From Bacteroidales bacterium (GTDB lineage: Bacteria; Bacteroidota; Bacteroidia; Bacteroidales; UBA4181), in assembly GCA_017523725.1 (NCBI GenBank), contig JAFWVY010000023.1:1-64000 (forward strand): DNA of 64,000 nucleotides. The letters are read 5' to 3'. Both the position numbers and the translations under genes were made by a program. The notes under the pieces are model-generated. The model saw only the letters and a program-made list of their open reading frames with translations, searched no databases and was not told the DNA's origin. Below, piece by piece: positions 25,301 to 33,066 of this stretch (within the stretch, counting starts at the first letter, position 1; each line of letters opens with the position of its first letter).

Positions 25301-25713
25301 CGCAGCCGTTCGCCTGTCAGGACCCGCTCCATCAGAGCTTCGGGACAGGTGATGACGGTCATCGCATCACCTTGCAGCAGGCGGGAAAGCACACGGGTCC
25401 GCAGGATGATGTTGCCTTCGTCGGGCCGGATCTGTGTGGCGGTGCGGCGGAAGGAGGACGGAAACAGGAAAAGGTTTTCCGAGGGACAGACATTGTTCAG
25501 GTCGTCGTGGAAATAAACGGCCTGTTCGTATTCCGGGAAGATGAACCAGTGGGTGCCTCCCACCTGTCGGATGAGGCTGCACGCCAGCAAAGCGGCAGCA
25601 CTGCCGCTCAGTCCCTTGAGACATACCGGCCGTCGGTCCGGGGCCTGTAACCGGGCTGCAAGCGGCTGGAACAGCGGATGTGCCGAATAAATCCCGGCAA
25701 GAGGTTCAATCAT
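22351..25713 (-). CDS. mfd: Transcription-repair coupling factor
   Basis: 1120 residues, full length. The order matches Mfd: an N-terminal UvrB-like region, an RNA polymerase-interacting domain with GDYVVHIDHGVGIF, an SF2 motor with GDVGFGKTEIAIRAAF (Walker A) and IIDEEQKFGV (Walker B), QMRGRVGR (motif VI), and a C-terminal TRCF domain. Mfd removes stalled RNA polymerase and recruits UvrA. It starts 2 bp after the glgB stop and is probably the last gene of a GNAT-glgB-mfd unit. Confidence 0.95.
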   Translation of the reverse strand: MIEPLAGIYSAHPLFQPLAARLQAPDRRPVCLKGLSGSAAALLACSLIRQVGGTHWFIFPEYEQAVYFHDDLNNVCPSENLFLFPSSFRRTATQIRPDEGNIILRTRVLSRLLQGDAMTVITCPEALMERVLTGERLRRNSLTLKKGERLSIDFIREVLGTYEFTLTDFVYEPGQYAIRGSIVDIFSYAHYRPFRIDFFGDEVESIRTFDISTQLSDEPLDEISIVPDMQKILQEQSGSSVFDAVSPGATFWTYDLTRTFDIWKRSMDATEQITDGDGEEIRWDKSDRYVPEDTLRKQCLAFRQVEFGMAPYTADAEVFAFNTAPQPVFQKNFALMAERIAADSERGYRTGILSENPKQFDRLDNIFEGTGMQVTYERIPSIVHEGFTDHDLRICLYTDHQIFDRYHKYKQIKTHHKDECLTIQELQGLHPGDYVVHIDHGVGIFGGLEKIDVNGREQECIRLVYRDNDLLYVNISNLHKISKYRGKEGESPKINKLGSAAWQTLKQSTKRKVKDIAKELIALYAKRKMQKGFAFSPDNFLQEELEASFIYEDTPDQMKATQAVKHGMESDMPMDHLVCGDVGFGKTEIAIRAAFKAVCDSKQVAVLVPTTILAMQHASTFKERLAHFPARVESLSRLKTAQQTREIMQDVADGKIDILVGTHKILNKNLKFKDLGLLIIDEEQKFGVAAKEKLKTLRTNVDTLTLSATPIPRTLQFSLLGIRDLSILMTPPSNRYPIQTELIPFNQDIIREAVEYEVARGGQVFFINNRIQNLAEIGQMIERICPHVKTICAHGQMDGKALEKIMLDFVSGDYDVLVATSIIESGLDIPNVNTIFINEAQHFGLSDLHQMRGRVGRTNKRAFCYLITPPLNDLNPDARRRLRAIEEFSDLGSGFNIAMQDLDIRGAGNMMGAEQSGFIADVGFETYHQILDEALLELRDDPDFTTFFTDQDRKRETLAGELHEEKLYVTDCQIDTDLEMMLPESYVENVSERIRLYRQLDNLEDEKALETFTRGLIDRFGPVPPQAEALIDVVRLRRKAKRLGFEKLTLRNGKLLAYFVGDSQSPYYQSPVFGRILAYVQQNPRLFRMKETNGRLVLTISPVNSIREIIGTLDRIQGAA

Positions 25714-25715
25714 GG

Positions 25716-27749
25716 TCAGTCTTCTGAGTCGAAAAGCGACGGCGTAGGTATTTTCTCAAGTACCAGCGCGCAGCGGGCCGGCAGATACAGGTGCAGCGTA
25801 TGCTGCTGCATGTGCTGTCCGGGCTGGTCGTCCGTCGTATAGTACATCCGGCCGTCTTCGATGCGGTCGAATCCGCCGAAATCCGGGCTGTCTGTATGCA
25901 GAATCACTTTGTATTTGCCTGATTCCACCTGGAATCTGTAGTCGGAGAACGACTGGGTCGGATTGAAATTGAAACAGTACAGCAGGCTGCCCCGCCGATA
26001 GACCAGGACCTGTGCCGCTTCGTTCTCGTGGACGCAGATCGGACGCGATGCGAAGGTGTCGGGACGGGCGCCCACTTTCTTCAGCATGGCGCGGTCGAAA
26101 GCGGCCAGGAAACGGTATTTGAGTTTCGGGTTCTGCACCAGGCTCCACTGGCGTCGGGCGTAGAGATAGGACCAGCCGTTACCTTCGCGCGGGAAGTCGA
26201 TCCATTCGGGATGCCCGAACTCGTTGCCCATGAAGGCCAGGTAGCCGTTGCCGGCAGTTGACAGCGTGATGAGCCGGATCATCTTGTGCAGCGCGATGCC
26301 GCGGTCGACAATGAGACTGTCGTCACCGATCTGCATGTGCGTGTACATCTCCTTGTCGATAAGCCTGAATATGATGGTCTTGTCGCCGACGAGCGCTTGG
26401 TCGTGCGACTCGACGTAACCGATGGTCTGCTCGTCTTCGCGTTTGCGGCACAACTCGTAGAAGATGTTGCCCACGTCCCAGTTTTCGTCGGGCGTCTCCT
26501 TGATGATGCGGATCCAGTAATCGGGTGTGCCCATCGCCAGCCGGTAGTCGAAACCGATGCCGCCTTTGTCGATGGGGGTCGCCATGCCGGGCATACCGCT
26601 CACTTCTTCGGCGATGGTGATGGCGCGCGGGGACGTCTGATGTATCAGCCGGTTGGCCAGCATCAGGTAGGTGATGGCGTCGTTGTCTTCCTGCCCGTCG
26701 AAGTACTTGGCGTATTCGTTGAAATCGACAGAAAGGCCGTGGTGCAGATACAGCATGCTGGTCACTCCGTCGAACCTGAATCCGTCGAAATGGAATTCTT
26801 CCAGCCAGTACCTGCAGTTGGACAGCAGGAAATGAAGCACCTGGTTCTTGCCGTAATCGAAACAGAGCGAGTCCCATGCCGGATGGTTGCGGCGTCCTTC
26901 GTCTGCGTGGAAGTACTGATACGGCGTGCCGTCGAACAGGTTGAGCCCCTCCAGCACATTCTTGACCGAATGCGAATGCACCAGGTCCATGATGACAGCC
27001 AGCCCGTTTTCATGGGCGGTGTCAATCAGCGATTTGAGGTCGTCCGGCGTGCCGAAGCGCGAAGAGACGGCGAAGAAATTGGAGACATGGTATCCAAAGG
27101 ATCCGTAATACGGATGCTCCTGGATGGCCATGAGCTGGATGGTGTTGTAGCCGGCTTGCCTGACGTAGGGAACGACCGTGTCGCGGAATTCGGCGAAGGT
27201 CCCGACACGCAGGGCTTCGGTAGCCATGCCCACATGGGCCTCGTAGATGAGCGGCGCTTCGTCCTTGCGCGTGAAATTCCGGATGTGCCACCGATAGGGT
27301 TCTTCGGGCGCCCAGACCTGGGCGGCGAACTGCTTGGTCCGGTCGTCCTGCACGGTACGGTTGGCGTAGGCCGGCAGCCGTTCTCCCTCGCCGCCTTTCC
27401 ACCGGATCAGCAGTTTGTACAGGTCGCCGTGCATCATCCGTGATTCCGGCAGGTTAATTTCCCAGCAGCCGTTGCCGATGGGTTGCATGGCATACGACGG
27501 CAGTTCCTTCCAACCGGAGAAATCTCCGATCAGATGGATGGAGGTGGCGTTGGGGGCCCATTCACGGAATACCCATCCGTCCGGCGTGCGATGCAGTCCG
27601 AAATACAGATGTCCCGCTGCGAAGTCGTGGAGCGACTGTCCGCCGGTCAGGTTGTGCTCTTTCCGGTCGGCCTGGATCTTCCGGTCGGCAATCTGGGCCT
27701 CGAACGGCTTCAGCCACGGATCCTGCTTGACGATATAGGGCGTTTCCAT
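25716..27749 (-). CDS. glgB: 1,4-alpha-glucan branching enzyme (GH13, eukaryote-like)
   Basis: 677 residues: CBM48 at about 45-145, then the GH13 barrel. Catalytic residues are Asp327 in FDGFRFDGVT, Glu381 in AEEVSG and the Asp of ESHDQ. The text around these sites (VSNFFAVSSRFGTPDDL, DGVTSMLYLHHG, ESHDQALVGDK, MGNEFGHPEWIDFPREGN) follows the eukaryotic branching-enzyme pattern more than the E. coli one; this branch is known in Bacteroidetes. It makes alpha-1,6 branches in glycogen. It follows the GNAT gene by 18 bp. Confidence 0.9.
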   Translation of the reverse strand: METPYIVKQDPWLKPFEAQIADRKIQADRKEHNLTGGQSLHDFAAGHLYFGLHRTPDGWVFREWAPNATSIHLIGDFSGWKELPSYAMQPIGNGCWEINLPESRMMHGDLYKLLIRWKGGEGERLPAYANRTVQDDRTKQFAAQVWAPEEPYRWHIRNFTRKDEAPLIYEAHVGMATEALRVGTFAEFRDTVVPYVRQAGYNTIQLMAIQEHPYYGSFGYHVSNFFAVSSRFGTPDDLKSLIDTAHENGLAVIMDLVHSHSVKNVLEGLNLFDGTPYQYFHADEGRRNHPAWDSLCFDYGKNQVLHFLLSNCRYWLEEFHFDGFRFDGVTSMLYLHHGLSVDFNEYAKYFDGQEDNDAITYLMLANRLIHQTSPRAITIAEEVSGMPGMATPIDKGGIGFDYRLAMGTPDYWIRIIKETPDENWDVGNIFYELCRKREDEQTIGYVESHDQALVGDKTIIFRLIDKEMYTHMQIGDDSLIVDRGIALHKMIRLITLSTAGNGYLAFMGNEFGHPEWIDFPREGNGWSYLYARRQWSLVQNPKLKYRFLAAFDRAMLKKVGARPDTFASRPICVHENEAAQVLVYRRGSLLYCFNFNPTQSFSDYRFQVESGKYKVILHTDSPDFGGFDRIEDGRMYYTTDDQPGQHMQQHTLHLYLPARCALVLEKIPTPSLFDSED

Positions 27750-27767
27750 GTGTCGTGCCGTATAAAA

Positions 27768-29111
27768 TTACTGCGCGGTCTCCCCGGTTGTTTCCGCCGT
27801 CTTCGCCGTCTCCGTCGTTTCCGGCGGAGGTGCCGGGAGCGTCGGTCCTGCCGTATCCGCCGGACTTGCCGGGATGTCCGGACCTTTATCCGCGGCGATG
27901 CCGGGCTGACCGGCCTGGCGGTCAGGGAGTGTCATGTTGACTTTGGCCGGCCGGATGAGCGGTTTGCTCCGGTCGAACAGGAACCGGTAGGTGACATGGG
28001 TCTTGTAGGTGCGTCCGCCGATGCGTTCCACCATCTTCATCATGACCGGATTAAAGTCTCCAATCCAGTTCAGTTCCATTTCCGTGTAAGGGCAGTCCTT
28101 GCGGTAAGCCGCTTCCCGTGCGAATTTCAGCACCATGCCGCCTTCCAGTCCTTTGCCGTGATATTCCGGAATGACACCGAAGATGACCCCGATGATTTTC
28201 TTGACGGATTTCCGTACCTTGAGGTGATACATCAGTTTGAGCTGTGCCCATTTGCCGAATTTCCCGTTCAGGTGCTTGACGGCCTGGTTGAGGTCAGGGA
28301 TGTTGACGAAGAGCCCCACCGGCCGGCCATTGTGGTAGGCGAACCAGATCAAACGTTCGTCCATGATGGGTTTCATCGTCTCGAACATGCCGCGGACAAT
28401 CTCCGTGGTCATGGTCTTGTTGCCGGTGAAGCCGGTCCAGGTTTGGTTATAGACCGCCTTGAAATCTTCGATGTACTTGTCGATGTGTTTCTTCCGGATG
28501 TGCTCGAAAGTGTACGACGGATCCTGGAAGATGCGTTCTGCCTTGCGGTAGATGACCGGAGCCAGGCCACCGGTGTCGATGTACCGGTGGTAGGTGTACT
28601 GGTTGATGTAGTTCTGGAAACCGTAGGCCTCGAACAGTTGTCTGTAATAGGGGAAGTGGTAGTACATTTCGAAGGTCGGCTCGATGTCGTAGCCTTCGAC
28701 CAGCAGGCCCCACCAGCTGTTGCGTTCTCCGAAGTTTATCGGTCCGTCCATGGCTTGCATACCCTTGCTCATCAGCCAGTTCTTGCAGGCGTCGAACAGC
28801 ATGTTGGCCGCCAGCTGGTCGTTCTCACATTCAAAGAATCCCAGCCCGCCCGTCGGCTGTTCGTTGTGGTTCGCCGATCCGTAATCGATGAAGGCGGCCA
28901 CGCGTCCTATGACTTGCTTGCGCTCGTTCTTGAGAATCCAGCGGATGCATACGCCGTCGCGGAAGGCGGCGTTCTTCTGCGGGTCGAATACGTTTTCGAT
29001 GCTCTGGTCGAGCGGACGGATCCACTCTTTGACGTCTTTGTACAGACGCACAGGCAACATCAGAAATGCCTTCCTGTCTTTTCTCGAGACAACTTCGGTA
29101 AGCGTATACAT
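27768..29111 (-). CDS. GNAT-type acyltransferase (tandem GNAT fold), function unknown
   Basis: 447 residues. The layout is that of large Bacteroidetes GNAT-like proteins: an N-terminal segment with KAFLMLPVRLYK, a mid region GPINFGERNSWWGLLVEGYD, and a C-terminal GNAT core with IPEYHGKGLEGGMVL. Substrate unknown. The last ~45 residues are Pro/Thr/Glu-rich and low complexity (TETAKTAETTGE). First gene of the GNAT-glgB-mfd unit, with a -7 element at 29136. The start at 29111 was chosen because the longer frame runs into tssF and through the promoter. Confidence 0.7.
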   Translation of the reverse strand: MYTLTEVVSRKDRKAFLMLPVRLYKDVKEWIRPLDQSIENVFDPQKNAAFRDGVCIRWILKNERKQVIGRVAAFIDYGSANHNEQPTGGLGFFECENDQLAANMLFDACKNWLMSKGMQAMDGPINFGERNSWWGLLVEGYDIEPTFEMYYHFPYYRQLFEAYGFQNYINQYTYHRYIDTGGLAPVIYRKAERIFQDPSYTFEHIRKKHIDKYIEDFKAVYNQTWTGFTGNKTMTTEIVRGMFETMKPIMDERLIWFAYHNGRPVGLFVNIPDLNQAVKHLNGKFGKWAQLKLMYHLKVRKSVKKIIGVIFGVIPEYHGKGLEGGMVLKFAREAAYRKDCPYTEMELNWIGDFNPVMMKMVERIGGRTYKTHVTYRFLFDRSKPLIRPAKVNMTLPDRQAGQPGIAADKGPDIPASPADTAGPTLPAPPPETTETAKTAETTGETAQ

Positions 29112-29135
29112 GGTACGGAAGAATGATGATTCAGG

Positions 29136-29143
29136 CAAAGATA
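29136..29143 (-). promoter_or_regulatory. Bacteroidetes -7 element (TATCTTTG) for GNAT-glgB-mfd
   Basis: Matches TAnnTTTG, 25 bp upstream of the start at 29111. It lies in the 49-bp gap after tssF; no terminator is seen there, so T6SS transcription could read through. Confidence 0.55.
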
Positions 29144-29160
29144 CTTTTTTTGCACGTATC

Positions 29161-30909
29161 TCAGCAGCTGATGAATTCGAACTCAAAAGTGGCCACCGAG
29201 GCGGACCGGATATTTGCCATTTTTTGTAACTGACTGATCAGTACGGGCATATCTTCGCGACCATCCACGACATTCTTGTCCAGCGAGAGGGTGACACGTT
29301 CCGTCAGATGCTTCCGCTCAAGTTCGGTCCGGACCGTCATGTCCTTGAGGGTATCGCGCCGGAATCCGGCCTGGGTGAAGAACCGGATGCAGAACTGCTT
29401 GAGATCGGCTTTCGTGACGATGCGGTCGTTGGTCTGCATATAGTAGCGGGCCAGCATCTTTTTTTCTTCCGGATCTGTCACCTCGTCCTTCCCGCCGGTC
29501 GGCTTCATCAGCAACCGTGTGGTCTTCTTGTCCAGGTCGCGCGGCGGATTGACGGCCGAAAGCAGGTCTATGTCATTGGCGTAAGCGCCGTCCGTGAAGA
29601 GTGCGGAAAGCCGGATCGGGTCGGCGGATGTCGTGGCGGCGTTTTGTTTCAGAATGGCGTAGATGCCCGATTGCGGTACATTCTCGTCTTTAATGATCGT
29701 CAGAATGTCCTTCAGCACGACATCAAGCCGGCGGATCTTGTCGGCGTTCTGCATCTGGTGAATCTTCTGGAACGCATAGAAGTCGGATTCGTAGCGTTTG
29801 GCCAGTTCGCTGGCCAGCCGGATCAGCTCGTCAGGGTTGAACCTTTCGCAACCGAAGCGGCGGACGTAGAATTTGTCTGCATCCTCGGGAGAAAGTTCTT
29901 CATCGGACACCAGGTTCATGAAGAAATCGTGGTGGTTGTTTTCGGGGGTCTTGCCTGTCAGCAGCCGCAGCCCGCTGTTTTCCTCGGCTTCGAAATTGAC
30001 TTCGTTGGCCAGTTTGACAATGGGCTCCCTGGGAGAGAGCGTAAAATCTTTCCGGATCACGTTGACGGCCGGGAAACAATTGATTATCAAACTTCTTGCA
30101 TCAAAATTGAAGGGCTGGACCATGTCGGAGAACTCGAAGACGAGGTTGATGGCGTCCGACGTGATGGGCCGGTCGAAACTGCCGTCCACCATGAAATAAT
30201 TGATGTTGCGCGAGGTCCACAGGTCAAACCATTGCGTCCGATATCCGAAGAGCAGGCTGTTGTTCAGGAAGGCGTTGGCGTTCGAGAACCAGGAACAGAG
30301 CGGGAACCTTTCGAATTCCCACGGCTTGATGAGGTTCACCTTCTCGTTGCTCCAGTACACGTTCAGGTCGCTGAACCGTACGCCGTCAATGAAGAAACCG
30401 AGGTTGCCGAGGTCGGCTTTCGGATCGGTGAACCGCAGGTTGACGTTCCATTTGTCGGATGCAATCTTGGTGACACTGTTGACGGTCGCCCCGATGATTT
30501 TGGTGTCGAACATCGGTTGGAACGGGAACAGTTCCTTGAGACGCAGGGACTCCCGCTTGACGAGGAAGGTCGATTCTTCGTTGACGTAGCACGGGGACGG
30601 GTCGCCGGCCTGCTTGCCGGTGGCGATGATGGTGAAGGACGGCACCGCCTGGGTCAGGTGATACGGCATGACCAGCTGCTCCAACGTGTCCATCATGCCG
30701 TTCTCGAGCTGCGCCATATCGCGTTTCACGCCGTTTATCTGGTAAACGAACGCCGAAATCAGGATGCCGAGCAGCGGATCCTTCTCGATACCATAGAACG
30801 GCGCGTTCGGGTTGTTGCTGTCCCATTTGCCCTCGCTTTTCCAGAGTTGCAGCACTTTTTCCATCAGGGAATTCACCTGCCGCTGAATATCGTATTCTTC
30901 GTTTGTCAT
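29161..30909 (-). CDS. tssF: T6SS baseplate protein TssF
   Basis: 582 residues, the size of TssF. The N-terminus (residues 30-90: DPLLGILISAFVYQINGV, then LEQLVMPYHLTQAVPSF) follows the TssF pattern in which a helical start precedes a P-x(5)-P-S segment. With TssG and TssK it forms the baseplate wedge on which the tail tube and sheath assemble, on the cytoplasmic face of the inner membrane. It is the last gene of the T6SS run, 12 bp after tssE. Sequence is diverged from proteobacterial TssF. Confidence 0.8.
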   Translation of the reverse strand: MTNEEYDIQRQVNSLMEKVLQLWKSEGKWDSNNPNAPFYGIEKDPLLGILISAFVYQINGVKRDMAQLENGMMDTLEQLVMPYHLTQAVPSFTIIATGKQAGDPSPCYVNEESTFLVKRESLRLKELFPFQPMFDTKIIGATVNSVTKIASDKWNVNLRFTDPKADLGNLGFFIDGVRFSDLNVYWSNEKVNLIKPWEFERFPLCSWFSNANAFLNNSLLFGYRTQWFDLWTSRNINYFMVDGSFDRPITSDAINLVFEFSDMVQPFNFDARSLIINCFPAVNVIRKDFTLSPREPIVKLANEVNFEAEENSGLRLLTGKTPENNHHDFFMNLVSDEELSPEDADKFYVRRFGCERFNPDELIRLASELAKRYESDFYAFQKIHQMQNADKIRRLDVVLKDILTIIKDENVPQSGIYAILKQNAATTSADPIRLSALFTDGAYANDIDLLSAVNPPRDLDKKTTRLLMKPTGGKDEVTDPEEKKMLARYYMQTNDRIVTKADLKQFCIRFFTQAGFRRDTLKDMTVRTELERKHLTERVTLSLDKNVVDGREDMPVLISQLQKMANIRSASVATFEFEFISC

Positions 30910-30921
30910 AATCGTTTGTTT

Positions 30922-31401
30922 TTACCAGACCACGGTGTTGAATTCGTAATAATAGAACGCATGGGTCTCATCGTTGATCTTGCCTGAAACCGTAATGTGG
31001 ATGATTTTTCCGCGCGACTGGAAATCCATGGAGACCGATACGTCCTTCAGCCGTTTCTCATAACGCTCGATGGTGTGCTTGAGTTCGGTGGCGAAAGTGT
31101 CGCTGGTCCGGCTGTCCCCGATGATCTTCTTGTCGTACAGCGGATTCTTGATGTCGAAAAGCTGCGTGTTTTCTTTGGGATTCAGTTTGTTCTGCACAGT
31201 TTCGAAGAATTTGGCCCGTTCGACGCTGAAGCTTTCGAAGCGGAAGTCCTCCAAGGCGAACCCGAAGTCGGGATCGGCAATGCAGCAGAACTTGTTGGAC
31301 GCGATGAGCATGTCGAGAAAGGCATCGATAGACTGTTTGGTCTTGTCGTTGCCGGATTCGACCATCGGGTAGGATATCCTGAACGGATGCTTGATGAACA
31401 T
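30922..31401 (-). CDS. tssE: T6SS baseplate protein TssE (gp25-like)
   Basis: 159 residues, the usual TssE size. The C-terminal half has the gp25 pattern IERYEKRLKDVSVSMDFQSR, where a helix with R-x-E-x-R-L leads into strands. TssE joins the baseplate to the first sheath ring. It sits between tssK (18 bp upstream) and tssF. No signal peptide. Confidence 0.8.
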   Translation of the reverse strand: MFIKHPFRISYPMVESGNDKTKQSIDAFLDMLIASNKFCCIADPDFGFALEDFRFESFSVERAKFFETVQNKLNPKENTQLFDIKNPLYDKKIIGDSRTSDTFATELKHTIERYEKRLKDVSVSMDFQSRGKIIHITVSGKINDETHAFYYYEFNTVVW

Positions 31402-31419
31402 GGCGTACGGGTCTGAGGG

Positions 31420-32286
31420 TTAGATGGTCGGACAGAATATCTCTTCGACCGGTTCCGGTTCGGGCACTTCGGCCGGCTTGGGTTTCAGGTCGTCCATGGC
31501 TGTAAGCGTTTCGCCGATGAATCCGATGAATTGACGCAGGAAAGGCTCGATGTCAAGCAGGTTGTATTCCGGCAGGTCGGCACTCCGTTCGAAAACAGGA
31601 TAGCTGAGCACGGTGGCGAGTTTGCTGCAGCGGGAGGCCAGCATGCGCGGTGAATCGTCCGCCCGGAAGTCCAGCAACTGTCCGGCGATGAGTCGCACCA
31701 GCAGCTTGTCCTCCAGTTTCTGGAAACTTTCGTGCTCCAGGATCTTCTGGATCTGCTGCTTGATCTGGTCCACTTTTTCCATCAGGATGAGGGAACTCCG
31801 CGCCGACACGACCGGCAGGATGAAGTCTTCGTCAACGGCACGTCCGTTCGCGTTTTTCAACTTCAGCAGCGGTACGGCGTCGTGAATTTCGTCCAGCGTC
31901 CGGCAGTCGAACACATATTCGTATGCGATGTGCGGGATGCCGCCGCGGTCGTACGATCTGGTCTTGTCACCGATGGAAACCGTGAGATACAGCACGTCAT
32001 CCTTCCGGTCCGGGATGGGCACGGACAGATTCTCCTCGGACTGCGCAATGACAACCTGGCCGGAGGGCAGCATCAGGGTGCATTCGATTTCCCTGATCTG
32101 GATATCCTTGTTCGAAAGGTCATAATTCAGGACGAACTTGCTTTGCGGAACGACCCCGAACACCTGGGTCGCCAGAATCTTGCGAAGTATCATGCGGTGT
32201 TCGCCCAGGTCGTTCTCCATGTCAATGAACGTCTGCGGCGTGATTTCCATGCCGGCATGCCAGTCGATTCTTATGTCTGTATTCAT
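31420..32286 (-). CDS. tssK: T6SS baseplate protein TssK, short form
   Basis: 288 residues. The start IRIDWHAGMEITPQTFIDME matches the TssK opening W-x-E/A-GM-x(2)-P/TPQ-H/T-F. TssK adapts the baseplate to the membrane complex. Proteobacterial TssK is about 440 residues with a phage receptor-binding-like C-terminal domain. Here the last residues (PKPAEVPEPEPVEE) are a low-complexity tail and that C-terminal domain seems missing, so contact with the envelope complex must differ. It lies 4 bp after tssG. Confidence 0.75.
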   Translation of the reverse strand: MNTDIRIDWHAGMEITPQTFIDMENDLGEHRMILRKILATQVFGVVPQSKFVLNYDLSNKDIQIREIECTLMLPSGQVVIAQSEENLSVPIPDRKDDVLYLTVSIGDKTRSYDRGGIPHIAYEYVFDCRTLDEIHDAVPLLKLKNANGRAVDEDFILPVVSARSSLILMEKVDQIKQQIQKILEHESFQKLEDKLLVRLIAGQLLDFRADDSPRMLASRCSKLATVLSYPVFERSADLPEYNLLDIEPFLRQFIGFIGETLTAMDDLKPKPAEVPEPEPVEEIFCPTI

Positions 32287-32290
32287 TTTC

Positions 32291-33064
32291 TTACAGTTGT
32301 GTATTATAATCTAGTACAAGGGGTGCGGTATCGGAGAGGATGAAGGCCTGCTGGAAGTCCTTGATGGCAAAGGTCATCGAGATGGGAACCGGCAGGAACC
32401 ATTCTTGCAGGAACTCAAAGAAGGGCCCGAGCAGGGCCATGAATTCCTGGTGCGTTTTCTGGAGGAGGCCCCGTTTGTTGATGACGAAACGGATGTCAAC
32501 GGGCGAAGTATGCTCCCATGTCACCGGACAGCGGAACACGTGCGAGAGCAGGTCGGAAATAAGCCGGATGTCGCCCCGGATCTTGGTCACATGCAGCAGC
32601 ATGGGCGCGAACCGCCGGATATACACATTGGGTTCGTTCTCCAGGTCGAAGTCGAAGAATTTCTTCAGCATGTTGCAGACGCTCTGCCGGACGGCTTCCG
32701 AGGCCGTCTTCTCAATCTGCAGGGACAGGTTGAAGATGGCCGTGTCGAAGGGCATGAAATAGCTCTTGATGGTCTGCTCCTCTTCCATGATTTCATTGAC
32801 GCGCGCCGTGAACTCGCGGCCGCTCTTCTGCCGCAGCTCCTGTTCATCGAAGAACAGTTTTTCGGGCAGCACCCGGTAGATGCCGTTGCGCGAGGTGAGA
32901 ATCTGCCTGGCGCCCGGATCGCAGCGTTGCAGGTCGTTCACGTAGTTTCTGCGGAAGAAACTGTCGTGATGGACCGTCCATTCGTCCACGTCCGGATAGT
33001 ACTGCGCAAGCAGGGTTTCCGCCCGCAGGTCTTCCATGTCCACATATTTGTCAACAACAATCAT
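32291..33064 (-). CDS. tssG: T6SS baseplate protein TssG
   Basis: 257 residues. Overall layout and position (between the other baseplate genes) fit TssG: an all-alpha/beta protein with HVTKIRGDIRLISDLLSHVF in the middle and LVLDYNTQL at the C-terminus. Two TssG copies clamp one TssF in the wedge. It begins 2 bp after the E1-like gene. Sequence similarity is weak by eye, so gene order carries much of the call. Confidence 0.65.
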   Translation of the reverse strand: MIVVDKYVDMEDLRAETLLAQYYPDVDEWTVHHDSFFRRNYVNDLQRCDPGARQILTSRNGIYRVLPEKLFFDEQELRQKSGREFTARVNEIMEEEQTIKSYFMPFDTAIFNLSLQIEKTASEAVRQSVCNMLKKFFDFDLENEPNVYIRRFAPMLLHVTKIRGDIRLISDLLSHVFRCPVTWEHTSPVDIRFVINKRGLLQKTHQEFMALLGPFFEFLQEWFLPVPISMTFAIKDFQQAFILSDTAPLVLDYNTQL

Positions 33065-33066
33065 TT

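Noticed and set aside
27768-29186. Longer start for the GNAT gene at 29186
   Set aside because: It would run into the tssF coding sequence and across the TATCTTTG element; the ATG at 29111 is preferred.
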